A DNA stretch of 64,000 nucleotides from Candidatus Mailhella excrementigallinarum (GCA_944324075.1 CALUUZ010000002.1:310001-374000), one strand, 5' to 3'. Counted from the first letter of the stretch, positions 1 to 9,485 are shown. The notes: generated by a model from the sequence alone, not told the origin. A program made the numbers and translations.

Positions 1-320
1 TTGACGTTGACAGGGGCTCTGAACGGGTCCGCCCCGTCATGGGCGGCCTTCATGAAGGTGACGGCGGTGATGCCCACGGAACTCTGCCCCTGCGCCACGC
101 GCACCACGTTGCTCACGCCCCCGCCGGGGAACAGGGTGGTATCGAATTCCGGATACATGGCGCTCAGCACCTTGGCGTACGCGCCCAGGCCGACGTACCA
201 TGTCCCGCCGGGGGCGGAAGCGGCAATGTCCAGTTTCTTTTCTCCGGCGGCGTGTCCGGAAAGGGGAGCTGAAACCGTGAACGCGGCGCACAGCGCGAAG
301 GCAAGGAATCTTTTCAGCAT
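1..320 (-). CDS. TAXI-family TRAP transporter solute-binding protein (C-terminus beyond window)
   Basis: Reading the minus strand from the ATG at 320 gives 106 residues before the window ends, so the gene is partial. Residues 1-25 form a signal peptide (MLKRFLAFALCAAF core, ending SGHAA), so the product should be exported. The mature start has the TAXI hallmark GGTWYVGLGAYAKVL followed by FPGGGVSNV and QGQSSVGIT. TAXI proteins bind the substrate for a fused TRAP permease, and such a permease lies upstream in the same operon. A GGAGGAAAC ribosome-binding site lies just before the ATG. The gene overlaps the end of the upstream amidohydrolase-like gene by 7 bases, suggesting translational coupling. 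Substrate is unknown. Confidence 0.9.
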   Translation of the reverse strand, partial: MLKRFLAFALCAAFTVSAPLSGHAAGEKKLDIAASAPGGTWYVGLGAYAKVLSAMYPEFDTTLFPGGGVSNVVRVAQGQSSVGITAVTFMKAAHDGADPFRAPVNV

Positions 321-1165
321 GATGTTTCCTCCTGCGGGAGCTGAATGTTGAACAGTTCGGAAGCATTCTTCCAGAGCAGCCTGGGAAGAACGTCCTCCCT
401 GAACAGGGACTTGAAAATGGCGAGGCTTTCGCCGATGGGCATGAGCGGATAGGCCGATCCGAACAGGAAGCGGTCCCGCAGCCAGGTATTGGCGGCGGCC
501 ACATAATCCTGCGCGCCCGAATTGTTCATCAGGTACATGTCCGGGCACAGCCAGATGTTTTCCTGCCAGAAGCAGGCGCCGATGACGGCCTGCACCCAGG
601 GCCAGCCGCCGTGGGACACCATGAATCTGCCCCGGGGGAAGTCGGCGGCGATGCGGCTGATGATTTCGGGATTGCTGTACGAGACATCCGGCCCGGCGCG
701 GCCCCCGAGCATGAGGATGACCGGAACTCCGTGCGCCTGGCACATTTCATACACGGGATAGAGGCGGCGGTCGTTCGCGTAGAGCGGCACGGCGCAGGCG
801 CCCGGCTCCATGGAAACGGCCTTGAGCGGGCCGTTGATCACATGCTGCTCAATGTCGGCCATGGCCCGGGAGACGTTGGAGCAGTCCAGCCCGGCGGCTC
901 CGAGGATGCGCCCGCCGTAATGCGCTGTCATCTCGACCACATCCTCGTTGGAGACGTTGTAGCGGAAGTGCCCGTTGCGCCCGGTGGCAAGGCCGAAGGT
1001 GATGCCCGCTTCGTCCATTTCCCTGAGCATGAGTTCTTCGGAAATCTGCTGGACGGACGGGGGAGACGCAAGGCCGAATTTTGCGCTGAAGGCCTTGTTC
1101 GCGGCGGGGGAATACTGTTGCCTGAAACTCTTGAACGGGGGACGGAGCCGCACGTCGATGACCAT
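314..1165 (-). CDS. Amidohydrolase-2-fold protein lacking canonical metal ligands (paralogue A)
   Basis: 283 residues with the layout of the amidohydrolase_2 (ACMSD-like) TIM-barrel family. At the N-terminus, where that family has D-x-H-x-H, this protein reads IDVRLRPP, so both histidines are Arg. The strand that normally ends in the third His reads LMLGG, and the usual terminal SDYPH-type Asp motif reads FGSAYPL. Only the SHGGWPW His is kept. The start is supported by AAGGAG eight bases upstream. It lies between the TRAP permease gene and the TAXI binding-protein gene, so it probably acts on, or helps deliver, the imported compound. Two paralogues with the same substitutions occur at 40279 and 43677. 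Catalytic activity is uncertain. Confidence 0.8.
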   Translation of the reverse strand: MVIDVRLRPPFKSFRQQYSPAANKAFSAKFGLASPPSVQQISEELMLREMDEAGITFGLATGRNGHFRYNVSNEDVVEMTAHYGGRILGAAGLDCSNVSRAMADIEQHVINGPLKAVSMEPGACAVPLYANDRRLYPVYEMCQAHGVPVILMLGGRAGPDVSYSNPEIISRIAADFPRGRFMVSHGGWPWVQAVIGACFWQENIWLCPDMYLMNNSGAQDYVAAANTWLRDRFLFGSAYPLMPIGESLAIFKSLFREDVLPRLLWKNASELFNIQLPQEETSC

Positions 1166-1196
1166 GACATTTCTCCTTGGTAGAGGGTTAGGCTTT

Positions 1197-1493
1197 TATA
1201 GAACCATGTTGATAGCGTTGTGCGGGGTGTGTACTTTTGCTTCGGCACGGGCGGCAACATCCGTTGCCGCAAAGGCAGCCCGTGTTCCACACGGGCGAAA
1301 GGCAGCATGTATCCACGACTGGCTCGCTTGCGCCTTTGTGCGGCTTCGCCGCCCAAAGGCTCCGCTCCGCGAAACATTTGATCGCTCCTCGCCCCCCTCC
1401 ATGCCGCATTACCATGCGGCGGGGGGTCGTCGCTCCAGGCTCGCTACGCTCGCGCCTCCGGCGGTCAAGGTTGTCCTCAACACCACGCTATCC
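1197..1493 (+). repeat. R1 dispersed repeat, copy a
   Basis: About 300 bases filling the gap between the TRAP permease and the amidohydrolase-like gene. It shares long blocks with 13167-13477, 48346-48757 and 50620-51105, for example CAGCCCGTGTTCCACACGGG and CTCGCTACGCTCGCGCCTCC. The ends are related inverted sequences (ATAGAACCATGTTGA on the left, TCAACACCACGCTAT on the right). No coding gene is credible here. Confidence 0.8.
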
Positions 1494-1524
1494 TGAGATC
1501 ACTGCGATTGAGCGGGAAGCGCGC

Positions 1525-3441
1525 CTACTCCTCAGGCAGGGCACACTCCTCGCCCGCTTCCGGAACGGGGTCCTTTCTGTTGCGCATGTGCTGGCAGGTG
1601 ATGACGAAGCCCATGCAGGCGAAGCCGATCAGATCGGTGATGAGGCCGGGATAGAACAGACTCAGCCCGCCGATGAGGAGCAGGAGCCGCTCGGGGAGAG
1701 TGCAGGTTCTGAGCAGCCAGTTCTGCAGCGCCCCGGACAGGCCGATGACGCCGATAACGGCCGTTACCGTGGCCGTGGCAGAGGAAAGCAGGCTCCCCTG
1801 CCAGAGCAGGGAAGGTTCGTACACGAACATGACCGGGACAATGAAGGCCACCACGCCGAGTTTCATGGAGGTGAACCCCGTCTTCATGGGATCGGCTTCT
1901 GCGATGTTGGCTCCGGCGTAGGCCGCCACGCATACCGGGGGCGTGATGAAGGAAAGAATGGCGTAGTAGAAGCAGAACATGTGGGCGACAAGCGGAGCCA
2001 GCCCCATCCTGATGAGCGCGGGCGCGCCCAGCGTCGCCACCACGATATAGGCGGGCGTGGTGGGCATGCCCATGCCGAGGATGAAGCTCGTCACCATGAG
2101 CAGGAGCAGCATGATGAACAGATGTCCGTCGGCCAGACCGGTCAGCACGTTGATGAACTTGAAGCCTATGCCCGTATAGTTGATGACGCCCACCACAATG
2201 CCGGAAGCCGCGCAGCAGGCCACCACCATGAGGGAGGAGGCCGCGGCCGCGTACAGGGTGTCGAAGAGGCGTTTCAGGGTGAAGCGGGTATCCCTGCGGA
2301 GGAAGGAGAGCAGAAGGATGGAGCCCGTGGCCATGTTGGCGCAGATGGCCGCGCTGCGCCCGTCGATCATGACGGCGACAAGGATGGCCAGCGGCGCCAG
2401 AAAGTACAGACGGCCGAGTATGCTTCGGAGCGAAGGCACGAGTTCGGAGCTGATGAGGCCGAGCCCGCGCCGCCGCGCCTCAAAGTGTATCATCACCCAC
2501 AGGGCCAGATAATACAGCAGCGCGGGGAGCAGGGCCGCCTTCGCCACTTCGAGGTAGGACACGCCGCAGAGTTCGGCCATCATGAAGGCCGCCGCGCCCA
2601 TGACCGGGGGCATAATCTGGCCGCCGGTGGAGGCCACGGCTTCCACCGCGCCCGCGAAATGCGGCTGGTAGCCGCATTTTTTCATGAGCGGAATGGTGAA
2701 TACGCCGGTGGTATAGACGTTGCCCGCGGAAGAACCGGAAATGGTGCCGAACAGGGCGCTGGCGAAAATGGCTACCTTGGCCGGGCCGCCCTGGGATTTG
2801 CGCGTGAGCCGGTAGGCCAGATCCATGAAGATGCTGCTCATGTTCGAGCCTTCAAGGAAGGCGCCGAACATCATGAAGGCGAACAGGGTGCTGCACGCCA
2901 GCATGATGGGTATGCCGTACACGCCTTCACCGGTGAGGTACATGTTTTCGGCGATGTTTTCCAGCGTCGCTCCGTTGTGCCGGATAAGGGCGGGCAGATG
3001 ATCCCCCCACAGAAAATAGGCGAAAAAGGCTATGGCCACGGTGAACAGCGGCAGGCCCGTCATGCGCCGCGTGGCTTCCAGCGAAAGGCCCACAAGAATA
3101 TAGGCGAGAGCCACGGCCTGCGCGGGAACCTCGTCGATGTAGGCCATGCGTTCCTGAAGCTCTTCATAGTTGAAGTAGAGGTACACTGACGTGGCAATGG
3201 CGCATGCCGCGAGAACCAGATCGACGAGAAGCAGGAAGACCGGTTCCCCGCGGCCTTCGCGCGGTTTCACGGCCGGATGCAGGAGGAAGATCATGGTGAG
3301 GGCGAAGCTCAGGAAAATGGCCGCCAGCAGCGATCCCTCAAGAACGCCGTATCCGATGGTGTAATACAGCTGGAACAGGGCCATGGCTATGCCGATGGGA
3401 TAGGCGGCCTTTTTCAGCGATTCCCGGGAAAGGATGGACAT
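1525..3441 (-). CDS. TRAP transporter fused permease (4TM + 12TM)
   Basis: 638 residues, the size of fused DctQ-DctM permeases that partner TAXI binding proteins. The N-terminal third has four or more hydrophobic helices and a linker; the rest has the DctM pattern, including GTISGSSAGNVYTTG, GGQIMPPVMGAAAFMMAE and GMGMPTTPAYIV, which are typical of TRAP large subunits. It sits in the inner membrane and uses an ion gradient to import the substrate captured by the TAXI protein at the end of the operon. GGAGG precedes the ATG. It follows the flavoprotein gene by 24 bases and is separated from the next operon gene by an R1 repeat. Imported compound unknown, probably an organic acid. Confidence 0.93.
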   Translation of the reverse strand: MSILSRESLKKAAYPIGIAMALFQLYYTIGYGVLEGSLLAAIFLSFALTMIFLLHPAVKPREGRGEPVFLLLVDLVLAACAIATSVYLYFNYEELQERMAYIDEVPAQAVALAYILVGLSLEATRRMTGLPLFTVAIAFFAYFLWGDHLPALIRHNGATLENIAENMYLTGEGVYGIPIMLACSTLFAFMMFGAFLEGSNMSSIFMDLAYRLTRKSQGGPAKVAIFASALFGTISGSSAGNVYTTGVFTIPLMKKCGYQPHFAGAVEAVASTGGQIMPPVMGAAAFMMAELCGVSYLEVAKAALLPALLYYLALWVMIHFEARRRGLGLISSELVPSLRSILGRLYFLAPLAILVAVMIDGRSAAICANMATGSILLLSFLRRDTRFTLKRLFDTLYAAAASSLMVVACCAASGIVVGVINYTGIGFKFINVLTGLADGHLFIMLLLLMVTSFILGMGMPTTPAYIVVATLGAPALIRMGLAPLVAHMFCFYYAILSFITPPVCVAAYAGANIAEADPMKTGFTSMKLGVVAFIVPVMFVYEPSLLWQGSLLSSATATVTAVIGVIGLSGALQNWLLRTCTLPERLLLLIGGLSLFYPGLITDLIGFACMGFVITCQHMRNRKDPVPEAGEECALPEE

Positions 3442-3465
3442 GGTGACGCCTCCGGTGCGCGGTGA

Positions 3466-5385
3466 TTACAGGGAGTAAGCGGCCAGGAAGCCCTGCCGGA
3501 CGGCGGTGATGACCTTGCCCGGACGCACGCAGTCGCCGACGGCCGCGGCGGGAAGGGAAGCGGCGGCAAGCTGCCGGAACAGCAGACTGCGGGAACGGTA
3601 GCCGAAGGCCATGATCAGCGTGTCGAAACCTTCCAGATCGCGTTCTCCGCGCAACTTGTCGCGCACACGCGCACAGCCGTGGGAAAGCGCAAGCACTTCG
3701 GTGTTCAGCAGCGTTTCCACGCCGAGCTGCCGCAGGCGATCCAGCATGAAAATGCGCGTGCGCGTTTCCATATCCGGCGCAAGGGCGTCCCTCAGTTCGA
3801 GAATGACGACTTCCCTGCCCTGTTCGGCGAGAAATTCCGCCGTTTCGCAGCCGACAAGCCCGCCGCCGAGGATGAGCGTCCGTTTGCCGCATTCCGCGCC
3901 CATGAGGACATCCTGGGCGGCAAGCGCGCCGGAGCCCTTGCAGAAGGCCGGAATGACAGGCTCGCTGCCGGTGGCGACAATAACCGCGTCGGGCCGGAGT
4001 TCCCGGATGTTTTCCGCACTGGCCTCCACGCCCATTCGGGCGTCTATGCCCGAATGAGCCACGGCGTGTTCAAACCAGAGGCGCAGGCGCTCATAAGGCT
4101 GCTTGTGGGGCGGCCTGCATGCGGCATGAAGCAGCCCGCCGAGACTGCTGCCCCGTTCCAGCAGTGTGACGCGGTGGCCCCTTTCCGCCGCGGTCAGCGC
4201 GGCCTGAAGACCTGCGGGGCCGCCGCCCGCCACAACGACATGTTTCGGCGTTTCCGTTTTGACGTGCGGAAAGCGGGCTTCCTGCCCGGCGCGGGGGTTC
4301 ACGGCGCAGGTCACATTGCCGAAGGGGGCGCTCACGCAGCCCTCGTTGCAGGACAGGCAGGGCGTGACGGCAGCGATGTTTCCCGCCCGGCTTTTGACCG
4401 GAAGGCAGGGATCGGCAATGAGCGGACGGCCCATGACGATGAGGTCGGCCTTGCCTTCCGCCAGAATGGCTTCGGCCAGTGCGACATCATGGATGCGTCC
4501 CGCGACGGCCACGGGAACGCGGGCGTCCACGGCCCTGCGCACGGCGGCGGCGCGGTCGGCGTTGAAGCCTTCGGGCAGGCAGGACGGCGGGATGGTGTAA
4601 CGGTTCGTTTCACACGCGCCCACACTGATGTTCAGCGCGTCTATGCCGTTGTCCGCAAAGGCGCGGGCAATGGGCAGGGACTGTTCCAGCGCAAGGCCGG
4701 TTCCGTTGAATTCGTCCACGCTCAGGCGCACGGTAACGGGAAAGTCGGCGCCCACGGCGTTCCGGCAGGCTTTCAGCACTTCCAGCGGAAAACGCAGGCG
4801 GTTTTCCTCACTGCCGCCGTATTCGTCCTGCCTGCGGTTGGTGAAGGGGGAAAGAAACTGGTTGAGAAGATATCCGTGCGCGCCGTGCAGCTCGATGAGG
4901 TCGAACCCGGCTTCCCGCGCGCGCAGGGCGGCCCCGGCATAAACGTCGGCAAGCTCGTGTATCTCGTCGCATGTCAGCACGCGCGCCCCTTCATAGGGGG
5001 TGATGCCGGGAATGTAGGACACCAGCTTGACCGGGCCGCCGTTCGTCTGCGGGTTCGCCGTGCGTCCGCCATGCTGCAGTTGAATGCCGATTTTGCCGCC
5101 GCAGGCATGAACGGCCCGGGTCAGCCGGGTGAGCCCGGGAAGCATGGCGTCGCTGTCTATGCCGAGCCCCAGTCTGTAGCTGTTGCCCTGCCGCTCCACA
5201 TAGGTGGCCTCTACCATGATGAGGCCGACGCCTCCGCGTGCCCGGTCCGCGTAGTAGTTGAGCATCTGATCGGTCACTTCGCCGTTGCCGGCGGCATACT
5301 GTGTGACCATGGAAGACATGACAAGACGATTTTTTATTGCAAGAGAATTAATGGTGATGGGAGAAAAGATACTATCCGTGTTCAT
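3466..5385 (-). CDS. NADH:flavin oxidoreductase, 2,4-dienoyl-CoA reductase (FadH)-like
   Basis: 639 residues with the three-part FadH layout. Residues 1-340 are an Old Yellow Enzyme FMN barrel (FSPITINSLAIKNRLVMSSM, LIELHGAHGYLLNQFLSP). Next come four cysteines for a 4Fe-4S cluster (CLSCNEGC, then CAVNP). The last 260 residues bind FAD and NAD(P) (VVVAGGGPAGLQAALTAAERG, LILGGGLVGCETAEFL). Such enzymes reduce an activated C=C bond using NAD(P)H. It is the first gene of the TRAP/TAXI operon, so the imported substrate may be an unsaturated carboxylate; this is inference. A sigma-54 promoter lies about 60 bases upstream. BaiCD-like bile-acid or trimethylamine dehydrogenase-like roles are alternatives. 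Confidence 0.88.
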   Translation of the reverse strand: MNTDSIFSPITINSLAIKNRLVMSSMVTQYAAGNGEVTDQMLNYYADRARGGVGLIMVEATYVERQGNSYRLGLGIDSDAMLPGLTRLTRAVHACGGKIGIQLQHGGRTANPQTNGGPVKLVSYIPGITPYEGARVLTCDEIHELADVYAGAALRAREAGFDLIELHGAHGYLLNQFLSPFTNRRQDEYGGSEENRLRFPLEVLKACRNAVGADFPVTVRLSVDEFNGTGLALEQSLPIARAFADNGIDALNISVGACETNRYTIPPSCLPEGFNADRAAAVRRAVDARVPVAVAGRIHDVALAEAILAEGKADLIVMGRPLIADPCLPVKSRAGNIAAVTPCLSCNEGCVSAPFGNVTCAVNPRAGQEARFPHVKTETPKHVVVAGGGPAGLQAALTAAERGHRVTLLERGSSLGGLLHAACRPPHKQPYERLRLWFEHAVAHSGIDARMGVEASAENIRELRPDAVIVATGSEPVIPAFCKGSGALAAQDVLMGAECGKRTLILGGGLVGCETAEFLAEQGREVVILELRDALAPDMETRTRIFMLDRLRQLGVETLLNTEVLALSHGCARVRDKLRGERDLEGFDTLIMAFGYRSRSLLFRQLAAASLPAAAVGDCVRPGKVITAVRQGFLAAYSL

Positions 5386-5446
5386 GCTGTCCTCCGCTGG
5401 AGCTGAATCTGCTGATCCGGAATCAGGCTATGATGCACGGAAGGAG

Positions 5447-5462
5447 AGCAAGATTCATACCA
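5447..5462 (-). promoter_or_regulatory. Sigma-54 (-24/-12) promoter of the TRAP/flavoprotein operon
   Basis: On the minus strand the 16 bases read TGGTATGAATCTTGCT, matching TGGCACG-N4-TTGCW with exact GG/GC spacing. The start codon at 5385 lies about 60 bases downstream, leaving room for a short leader. A divergent sigma-54 activator gene begins at 5761, which fits the assignment. Confidence 0.8.
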
Positions 5463-5529
5463 AAGGAGTATTGAATAAAAAAATAATGCATCACAGATAG
5501 TTATATTGAATATGCCGGATATTCGGATA

Positions 5530-5546
5530 TTGGACATCCTGGACAT
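5530..5546 (+). promoter_or_regulatory. Candidate activator-binding site (UAS) 1
   Basis: TTGGACATCCTGGACAT, a TGGACAT direct repeat, lies about 70 bases upstream of the -24 element. A second copy of the same layout, in the opposite orientation, is at 5714-5730. Both lie between the sigma-54 activator gene and its presumed target operon. Confidence 0.55.
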
Positions 5547-5713
5547 CGTGTTCTTCCCTTTTTGCGGGAGAGGGCGGAAAGAAGGCCGGATATTTTTCTG
5601 GCGGGGGAAGCATATGAGAAAAAATGCAGATGATGCGGCAGGTTGCGGATTGACTTCCGGCACAGGAAAACATTTTCTTGAGACAAGACCGATTCTGGAT
5701 AAAAGTGTGCATA

Positions 5714-5730
5714 ATGTTCAATATGTCCAA
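5714..5730 (-). promoter_or_regulatory. Candidate activator-binding site (UAS) 2
   Basis: On the minus strand this reads TTGGACATATTGAACAT, the same TTGGACAT-N2-TGrACAT pattern as 5530-5546. It is 30 bases before the activator start codon, so it may also serve autoregulation. Confidence 0.5.
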
Positions 5731-5760
5731 AACCGGTATCCGGGACTTTGGGAGGGCACC

Positions 5761-7809
5761 ATGCAGCACGGCGCCGCCATGCGCGAGAGAAAGGAAAGAA
5801 TATTTGCGGAATGGAAGAAATTTCAGAACGGGGGGGAGGTGGATCTCTCCGTCATCCGTGACTTTGTCTACCGTTCCTGGCTGCGCTGCCGGGAGCTGGG
5901 AGTTGATCCGTTCCGTGTGCGCTGCCGCGAGCTTTCACCCGCGGAGCTTGCCGGAGAGATGGAGCGGCACGCCTTTCTGCTTGAGAGTTCGAAGAGCATC
6001 ATGGATCAGGTGTATTCGCTCATTTCCGATTCTCACAGCACCATTTCCCTGGCGACGCGCGAGGGCGTGATCCTGCGCTCCCTGCCCGCGGACAGCGCTG
6101 TCAGCGCCAGAGGCAGAATTTCCCGGGAAGAGTATATAGGGACGGTGGGGCTGGCCACCTGTCTGGAAGAAAAGAAGCAGCTCGAAATCTTTGCGGCGGA
6201 ACACTACTGCACGGAAAACCACGACTTCGTCTGCTCCGCCGCCCCTATTCACGACAGGAGCGGAGAGGTGGTGGGAGTACTCGGGATCACTTCGCCCTGT
6301 GAAACATTCCACCCTCATACGGGCGGTATGCTGGGGGCCGCCGTGTACGCCGTCATGGAGCAACTGGGCCTGCGGGAACTCCTGGGCGAACAGAAGGCGC
6401 TGCTGGAACTCATGGATGAGGGGGTGATCACCCTTGACGCCGGAGGCGCCATACGGCTCATCAACGCCAAGGCCATGCGCATGCTGCATCTGCGGGACAC
6501 GCCAGCGGGCGTGAACATTGCCGCGGTCATCCGCTTCAGCCGGGCTGTCGCGCCGCTGCTGGAAGCCGGGAAGGCCTTTCATGACGTGGATACCACCCTC
6601 ATGCTGGAAGACGGCGCCCGGAGCGTCCCCTGCGTGCTTTCCGCCGCCGTGAACCATTCCACAGGGGGCATGATCCTCACTCTGCGCGAAACCGGCCGCA
6701 TGAGGGAGTTCGCCACACGCCTTGTCGGGGCGAAGGCCGCGTTTTCCTTCAGCGACATCATGGGCACTTCCCCCCGTCTTCTGGAAGCGCTCCGCAAGGC
6801 AAGAAAGATAGCGGAATCGGATACCACGGTGCTGCTGCTCGGTGAAAGCGGCACGGGCAAGGAGCTTTTCGCCCAGTCGCTGCACAACGCCAGCCCCAGG
6901 CGCAGAAAGCCCTTTGTGGTGGTCAACTGCGGGGCATTGCCCCGGGAGCTGATACAGAGCGAGCTGTTCGGCTATACCGAAGGCTCGTTCACCGGCGCGA
7001 GCCGGCAGGGCAAGCCGGGGAAGTTCGAGCTGGCCGACGGGGGAACCATTTTTCTGGATGAAATAGGAGAAATGCCGCTCGACGTGCAGGTCAATCTGCT
7101 GAGACTGCTCCAGAACCGCGAGGTCGTGCGCATCGGCGGACAGCGCGTCCGGCGCGTGGATATCCGCATCATCGCCGCAACGAACAGGGATCTGCGCAGG
7201 GCCGTTCAGAGCCGGGCCTTCAGGGAAGACCTGTACTACAGGCTGAACGTCTTCCCCCTGCGTATCCCCCCTCTGAGGGAACGGCGGGGGGATATCGCGC
7301 TGCTGGCGCGGCACTTCATGCGGAAGTTCGCGCGGCAGGCGGGCAATGCCCTGAAGGATATCTCGGAAGAAGCTCTGCGGGCGCTTGAGGGCTACATCTG
7401 GCCGGGAAACATCCGCGAGCTGGAAAATGTCATGGAGCGCGCGGCGTATATGGCGGGCGGGGAACAGGTCACGCTGGAAGATCTGCCCGAAAGCGTCACG
7501 GAGGGAGCGCGCGGCGGTTCCGATGCCGAAGGCGGAGGAGAAGAGGCGGTGCTGCGGGAAGCCCTGCGCGCCAGCCGGGGGCATGTCAAACATGCGCTGG
7601 GGATGCTGGGGATGAGCCGCAGTACCTTTTATTACAAGTGCAGGCGCTACGGGATCAGAACCGGAGATTTTCGCTGTTCTCCGGCCGGACCGGACGGAGA
7701 GGGCGGGAATCCCGGGCGGGAAAATCCCCTGGCGGGCCTGAATGCGGAAGAACTTCAGGCTCTGGCGGATCTGGCCCGGCGGATGTGCCGGAAGAACGGG
7801 GGATGCTGA
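5761..7809 (+). CDS. Sigma-54-dependent transcriptional activator (AcoR/PrpR-type, Fis HTH)
   Basis: 682 residues from the ATG at 5761, chosen because TTGGGAGGGCACC gives a good ribosome-binding site; the open frame extends back to 5506 without one. The N-terminal half has a GAF-like sensory region ([16 protein letters not shown]) and a PAS-like region. The AAA+ domain has Walker A GESGTGKE near residue 360, the sigma-54 contact loop as GSFTGA near 408 and [12 protein letters not shown]. The C-terminus carries a Fis-type helix-turn-helix ([16 protein letters not shown]). It should activate the divergent operon at 5385 through the sigma-54 promoter at 5447-5462 when the N-terminal domain senses a ligand, perhaps the transported substrate. 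Ser replaces Ala in GAFTGA, a tolerated natural variant. Confidence 0.92.
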   Translation: MQHGAAMRERKERIFAEWKKFQNGGEVDLSVIRDFVYRSWLRCRELGVDPFRVRCRELSPAELAGEMERHAFLLESSKSIMDQVYSLISDSHSTISLATREGVILRSLPADSAVSARGRISREEYIGTVGLATCLEEKKQLEIFAAEHYCTENHDFVCSAAPIHDRSGEVVGVLGITSPCETFHPHTGGMLGAAVYAVMEQLGLRELLGEQKALLELMDEGVITLDAGGAIRLINAKAMRMLHLRDTPAGVNIAAVIRFSRAVAPLLEAGKAFHDVDTTLMLEDGARSVPCVLSAAVNHSTGGMILTLRETGRMREFATRLVGAKAAFSFSDIMGTSPRLLEALRKARKIAESDTTVLLLGESGTGKELFAQSLHNASPRRRKPFVVVNCGALPRELIQSELFGYTEGSFTGASRQGKPGKFELADGGTIFLDEIGEMPLDVQVNLLRLLQNREVVRIGGQRVRRVDIRIIAATNRDLRRAVQSRAFREDLYYRLNVFPLRIPPLRERRGDIALLARHFMRKFARQAGNALKDISEEALRALEGYIWPGNIRELENVMERAAYMAGGEQVTLEDLPESVTEGARGGSDAEGGGEEAVLREALRASRGHVKHALGMLGMSRSTFYYKCRRYGIRTGDFRCSPAGPDGEGGNPGRENPLAGLNAEELQALADLARRMCRKNGGC

Positions 7810-8039
7810 ACGGCAGCATATAAAATTTTCAACAGATTGCCCCCGGTTATGGAGAGAACCGGCCCATTCATGTGCGGAGAGGAGAGGAAAACAGGGGATT
7901 AAATACAATTATTACGAATGGATGGTGCAAAAACGTATTATTTTTTGTACACCTTGAACCAGTCAAAGGCATTGATGCGGCATGCCGCGTCACAGTGCGC
8001 CGCATCGGTCAAAACCTTTAAACGTCAAGGATGTGCATC

Positions 8040-9485
8040 ATGAAAAAGCTCCTGACTCTCCTCCTCGCCGCCGGTATGGTGGTTTCCGCCGCCAACGGCG
8101 CATCCGCCGTGGAAATGAAGGTTTCCGGCTCCTGGCTGACCTCCTTCTCCTTCACCAACAACCTGTATGGCAAGAATGCCCTGTGGGAAAAGAATTACAC
8201 GGGCGGGCTGGATCAGCACGGAAATCTCAAGGATCAGGAATCCGGTCATTTCAACGCCGCCCAGCGTATCCGCATCAACTTCGACATGGTGGCCAGCGAA
8301 TCCCTGTCCGGCCGCGTGCAGTTGCAGGTAGGCCAGGGGCAGAACTTTGGTTCAGGGAAAAACGCGCCCGGTTACTACAGTTGGGGTAGCAACGGCGTAG
8401 CCGGACCCGGCGAAGAAGTGACCGCGCGTCTGGCCTATCTGGACTGGATCATTCCTTCCACCGATGTTCTGGTGCGCATGGGCCGTCAGGAAGTGGCGAT
8501 GCCCTCCTATACCTTCAACTCTCCCGTTCTTGACGATGTGATCGACGGCGTGATGGTGTCCGCTCCGATCAACGACATGGTTGCCGTCAATCTGGGCTGG
8601 ATGCGGGCTGATGCCGGACTCAGTAAGTGGGGTGAACCTTATGAGGCTCACAATACTCGTGACCTCGCCTACCTGGGCGTTGACGTGACTGCCGACGGCT
8701 TCAAGGTTTCCCCGTGGGGCATGGTCGGTTTTGCGGGGAGCAATACTTTTGGCGAGCGTAAGGATCAAGTCATTGACTACGATGATAAGGGGAACCTCAA
8801 GTACCTTGACGCCAGCACGCATTACTACTGGGCGGGCATCGGCGGCGAGCTGACCATCTTTGATCCCTTCAGGTTCACTGCGGACTTCATCTACGGCGGC
8901 AACGACGCCGACGGCTGGGGTGAGGAGAAGGGCTGGTACGCGGCTCTGGGCGCGGAAATGAAGACCAGCTTCGCCACTCCCTTTGTAAAGGGCTGGTATG
9001 CCTCCGGCGATGACGCCGACTCCAAGGAACGTGGCGCGCTGCCTGAAATCAGCGGCGCGTTCGATGCCTCCAGCATCTACTTTGACGCCAACGGGCTGCT
9101 TTCCCCCACCATCGACAACTGCAGCGCAAACTCCACCTGGGGCGTGCAGGCCGGCGTGAAGGACGTCTCCTTCATCGAAGACCTCACCCATGCCCTGTCC
9201 GTGACCTACTTCCAGGGCACGAACAATACTGATCGTCTGACCACGACAGACTGGCGTTATCGGACGGGTGACCCCCTCGACGTGAACTACATGACCACCG
9301 CCGATTCCGCGTGGTCCATCGACTTCCTGAGCAGCTACAAGCTGTATCAGAATCTGACCGCCAACCTGCTGCTCTCGTACCTGATCACGGACTTCGATGA
9401 AAGCATCCGTCCGTACGGTGCCGACGGCAAGGTCAAGTTCGACAACGCCTTCCGCGGCACCATGAACTTCACCTACGCGTTCTAG
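8040..9485 (+). CDS. Outer-membrane homotrimeric porin (Desulfovibrio type)
   Basis: 481 residues. The ATG at 8040 is preferred over 8031 because AAGGA lies nine bases before it. Residues 1-23 are a clear signal peptide (MKKLLTLLLAAGMVVSAANG, cleavage after ASA). The mature protein alternates short polar and aromatic beta strands and ends in FRGTMNFTYAF, with the C-terminal Phe expected of outer-membrane beta-barrels. The strand VRMGRQEVAMPSYTFNSPVLDDVIDGVMV is typical of the abundant porins of Desulfovibrio and Bilophila. It should provide general diffusion of small solutes. It is single-gene, followed by a strong terminator, and its codon use looks optimised for high expression. Confidence 0.93.
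   Translation: MKKLLTLLLAAGMVVSAANGASAVEMKVSGSWLTSFSFTNNLYGKNALWEKNYTGGLDQHGNLKDQESGHFNAAQRIRINFDMVASESLSGRVQLQVGQGQNFGSGKNAPGYYSWGSNGVAGPGEEVTARLAYLDWIIPSTDVLVRMGRQEVAMPSYTFNSPVLDDVIDGVMVSAPINDMVAVNLGWMRADAGLSKWGEPYEAHNTRDLAYLGVDVTADGFKVSPWGMVGFAGSNTFGERKDQVIDYDDKGNLKYLDASTHYYWAGIGGELTIFDPFRFTADFIYGGNDADGWGEEKGWYAALGAEMKTSFATPFVKGWYASGDDADSKERGALPEISGAFDASSIYFDANGLLSPTIDNCSANSTWGVQAGVKDVSFIEDLTHALSVTYFQGTNNTDRLTTTDWRYRTGDPLDVNYMTTADSAWSIDFLSSYKLYQNLTANLLLSYLITDFDESIRPYGADGKVKFDNAFRGTMNFTYAF

Noticed and set aside
1237..3189. 650-residue open frame on the plus strand
   Set aside because: It is antisense to the TRAP permease, low in hydrophobic residues and rich in His/Arg/Gly, as expected for a GC-rich shadow frame.
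5506..5760. N-terminal extension of the sigma-54 activator
   Set aside because: No ribosome-binding site before 5506, and the extension overlaps the operator-like repeats; the start at 5761 is better.
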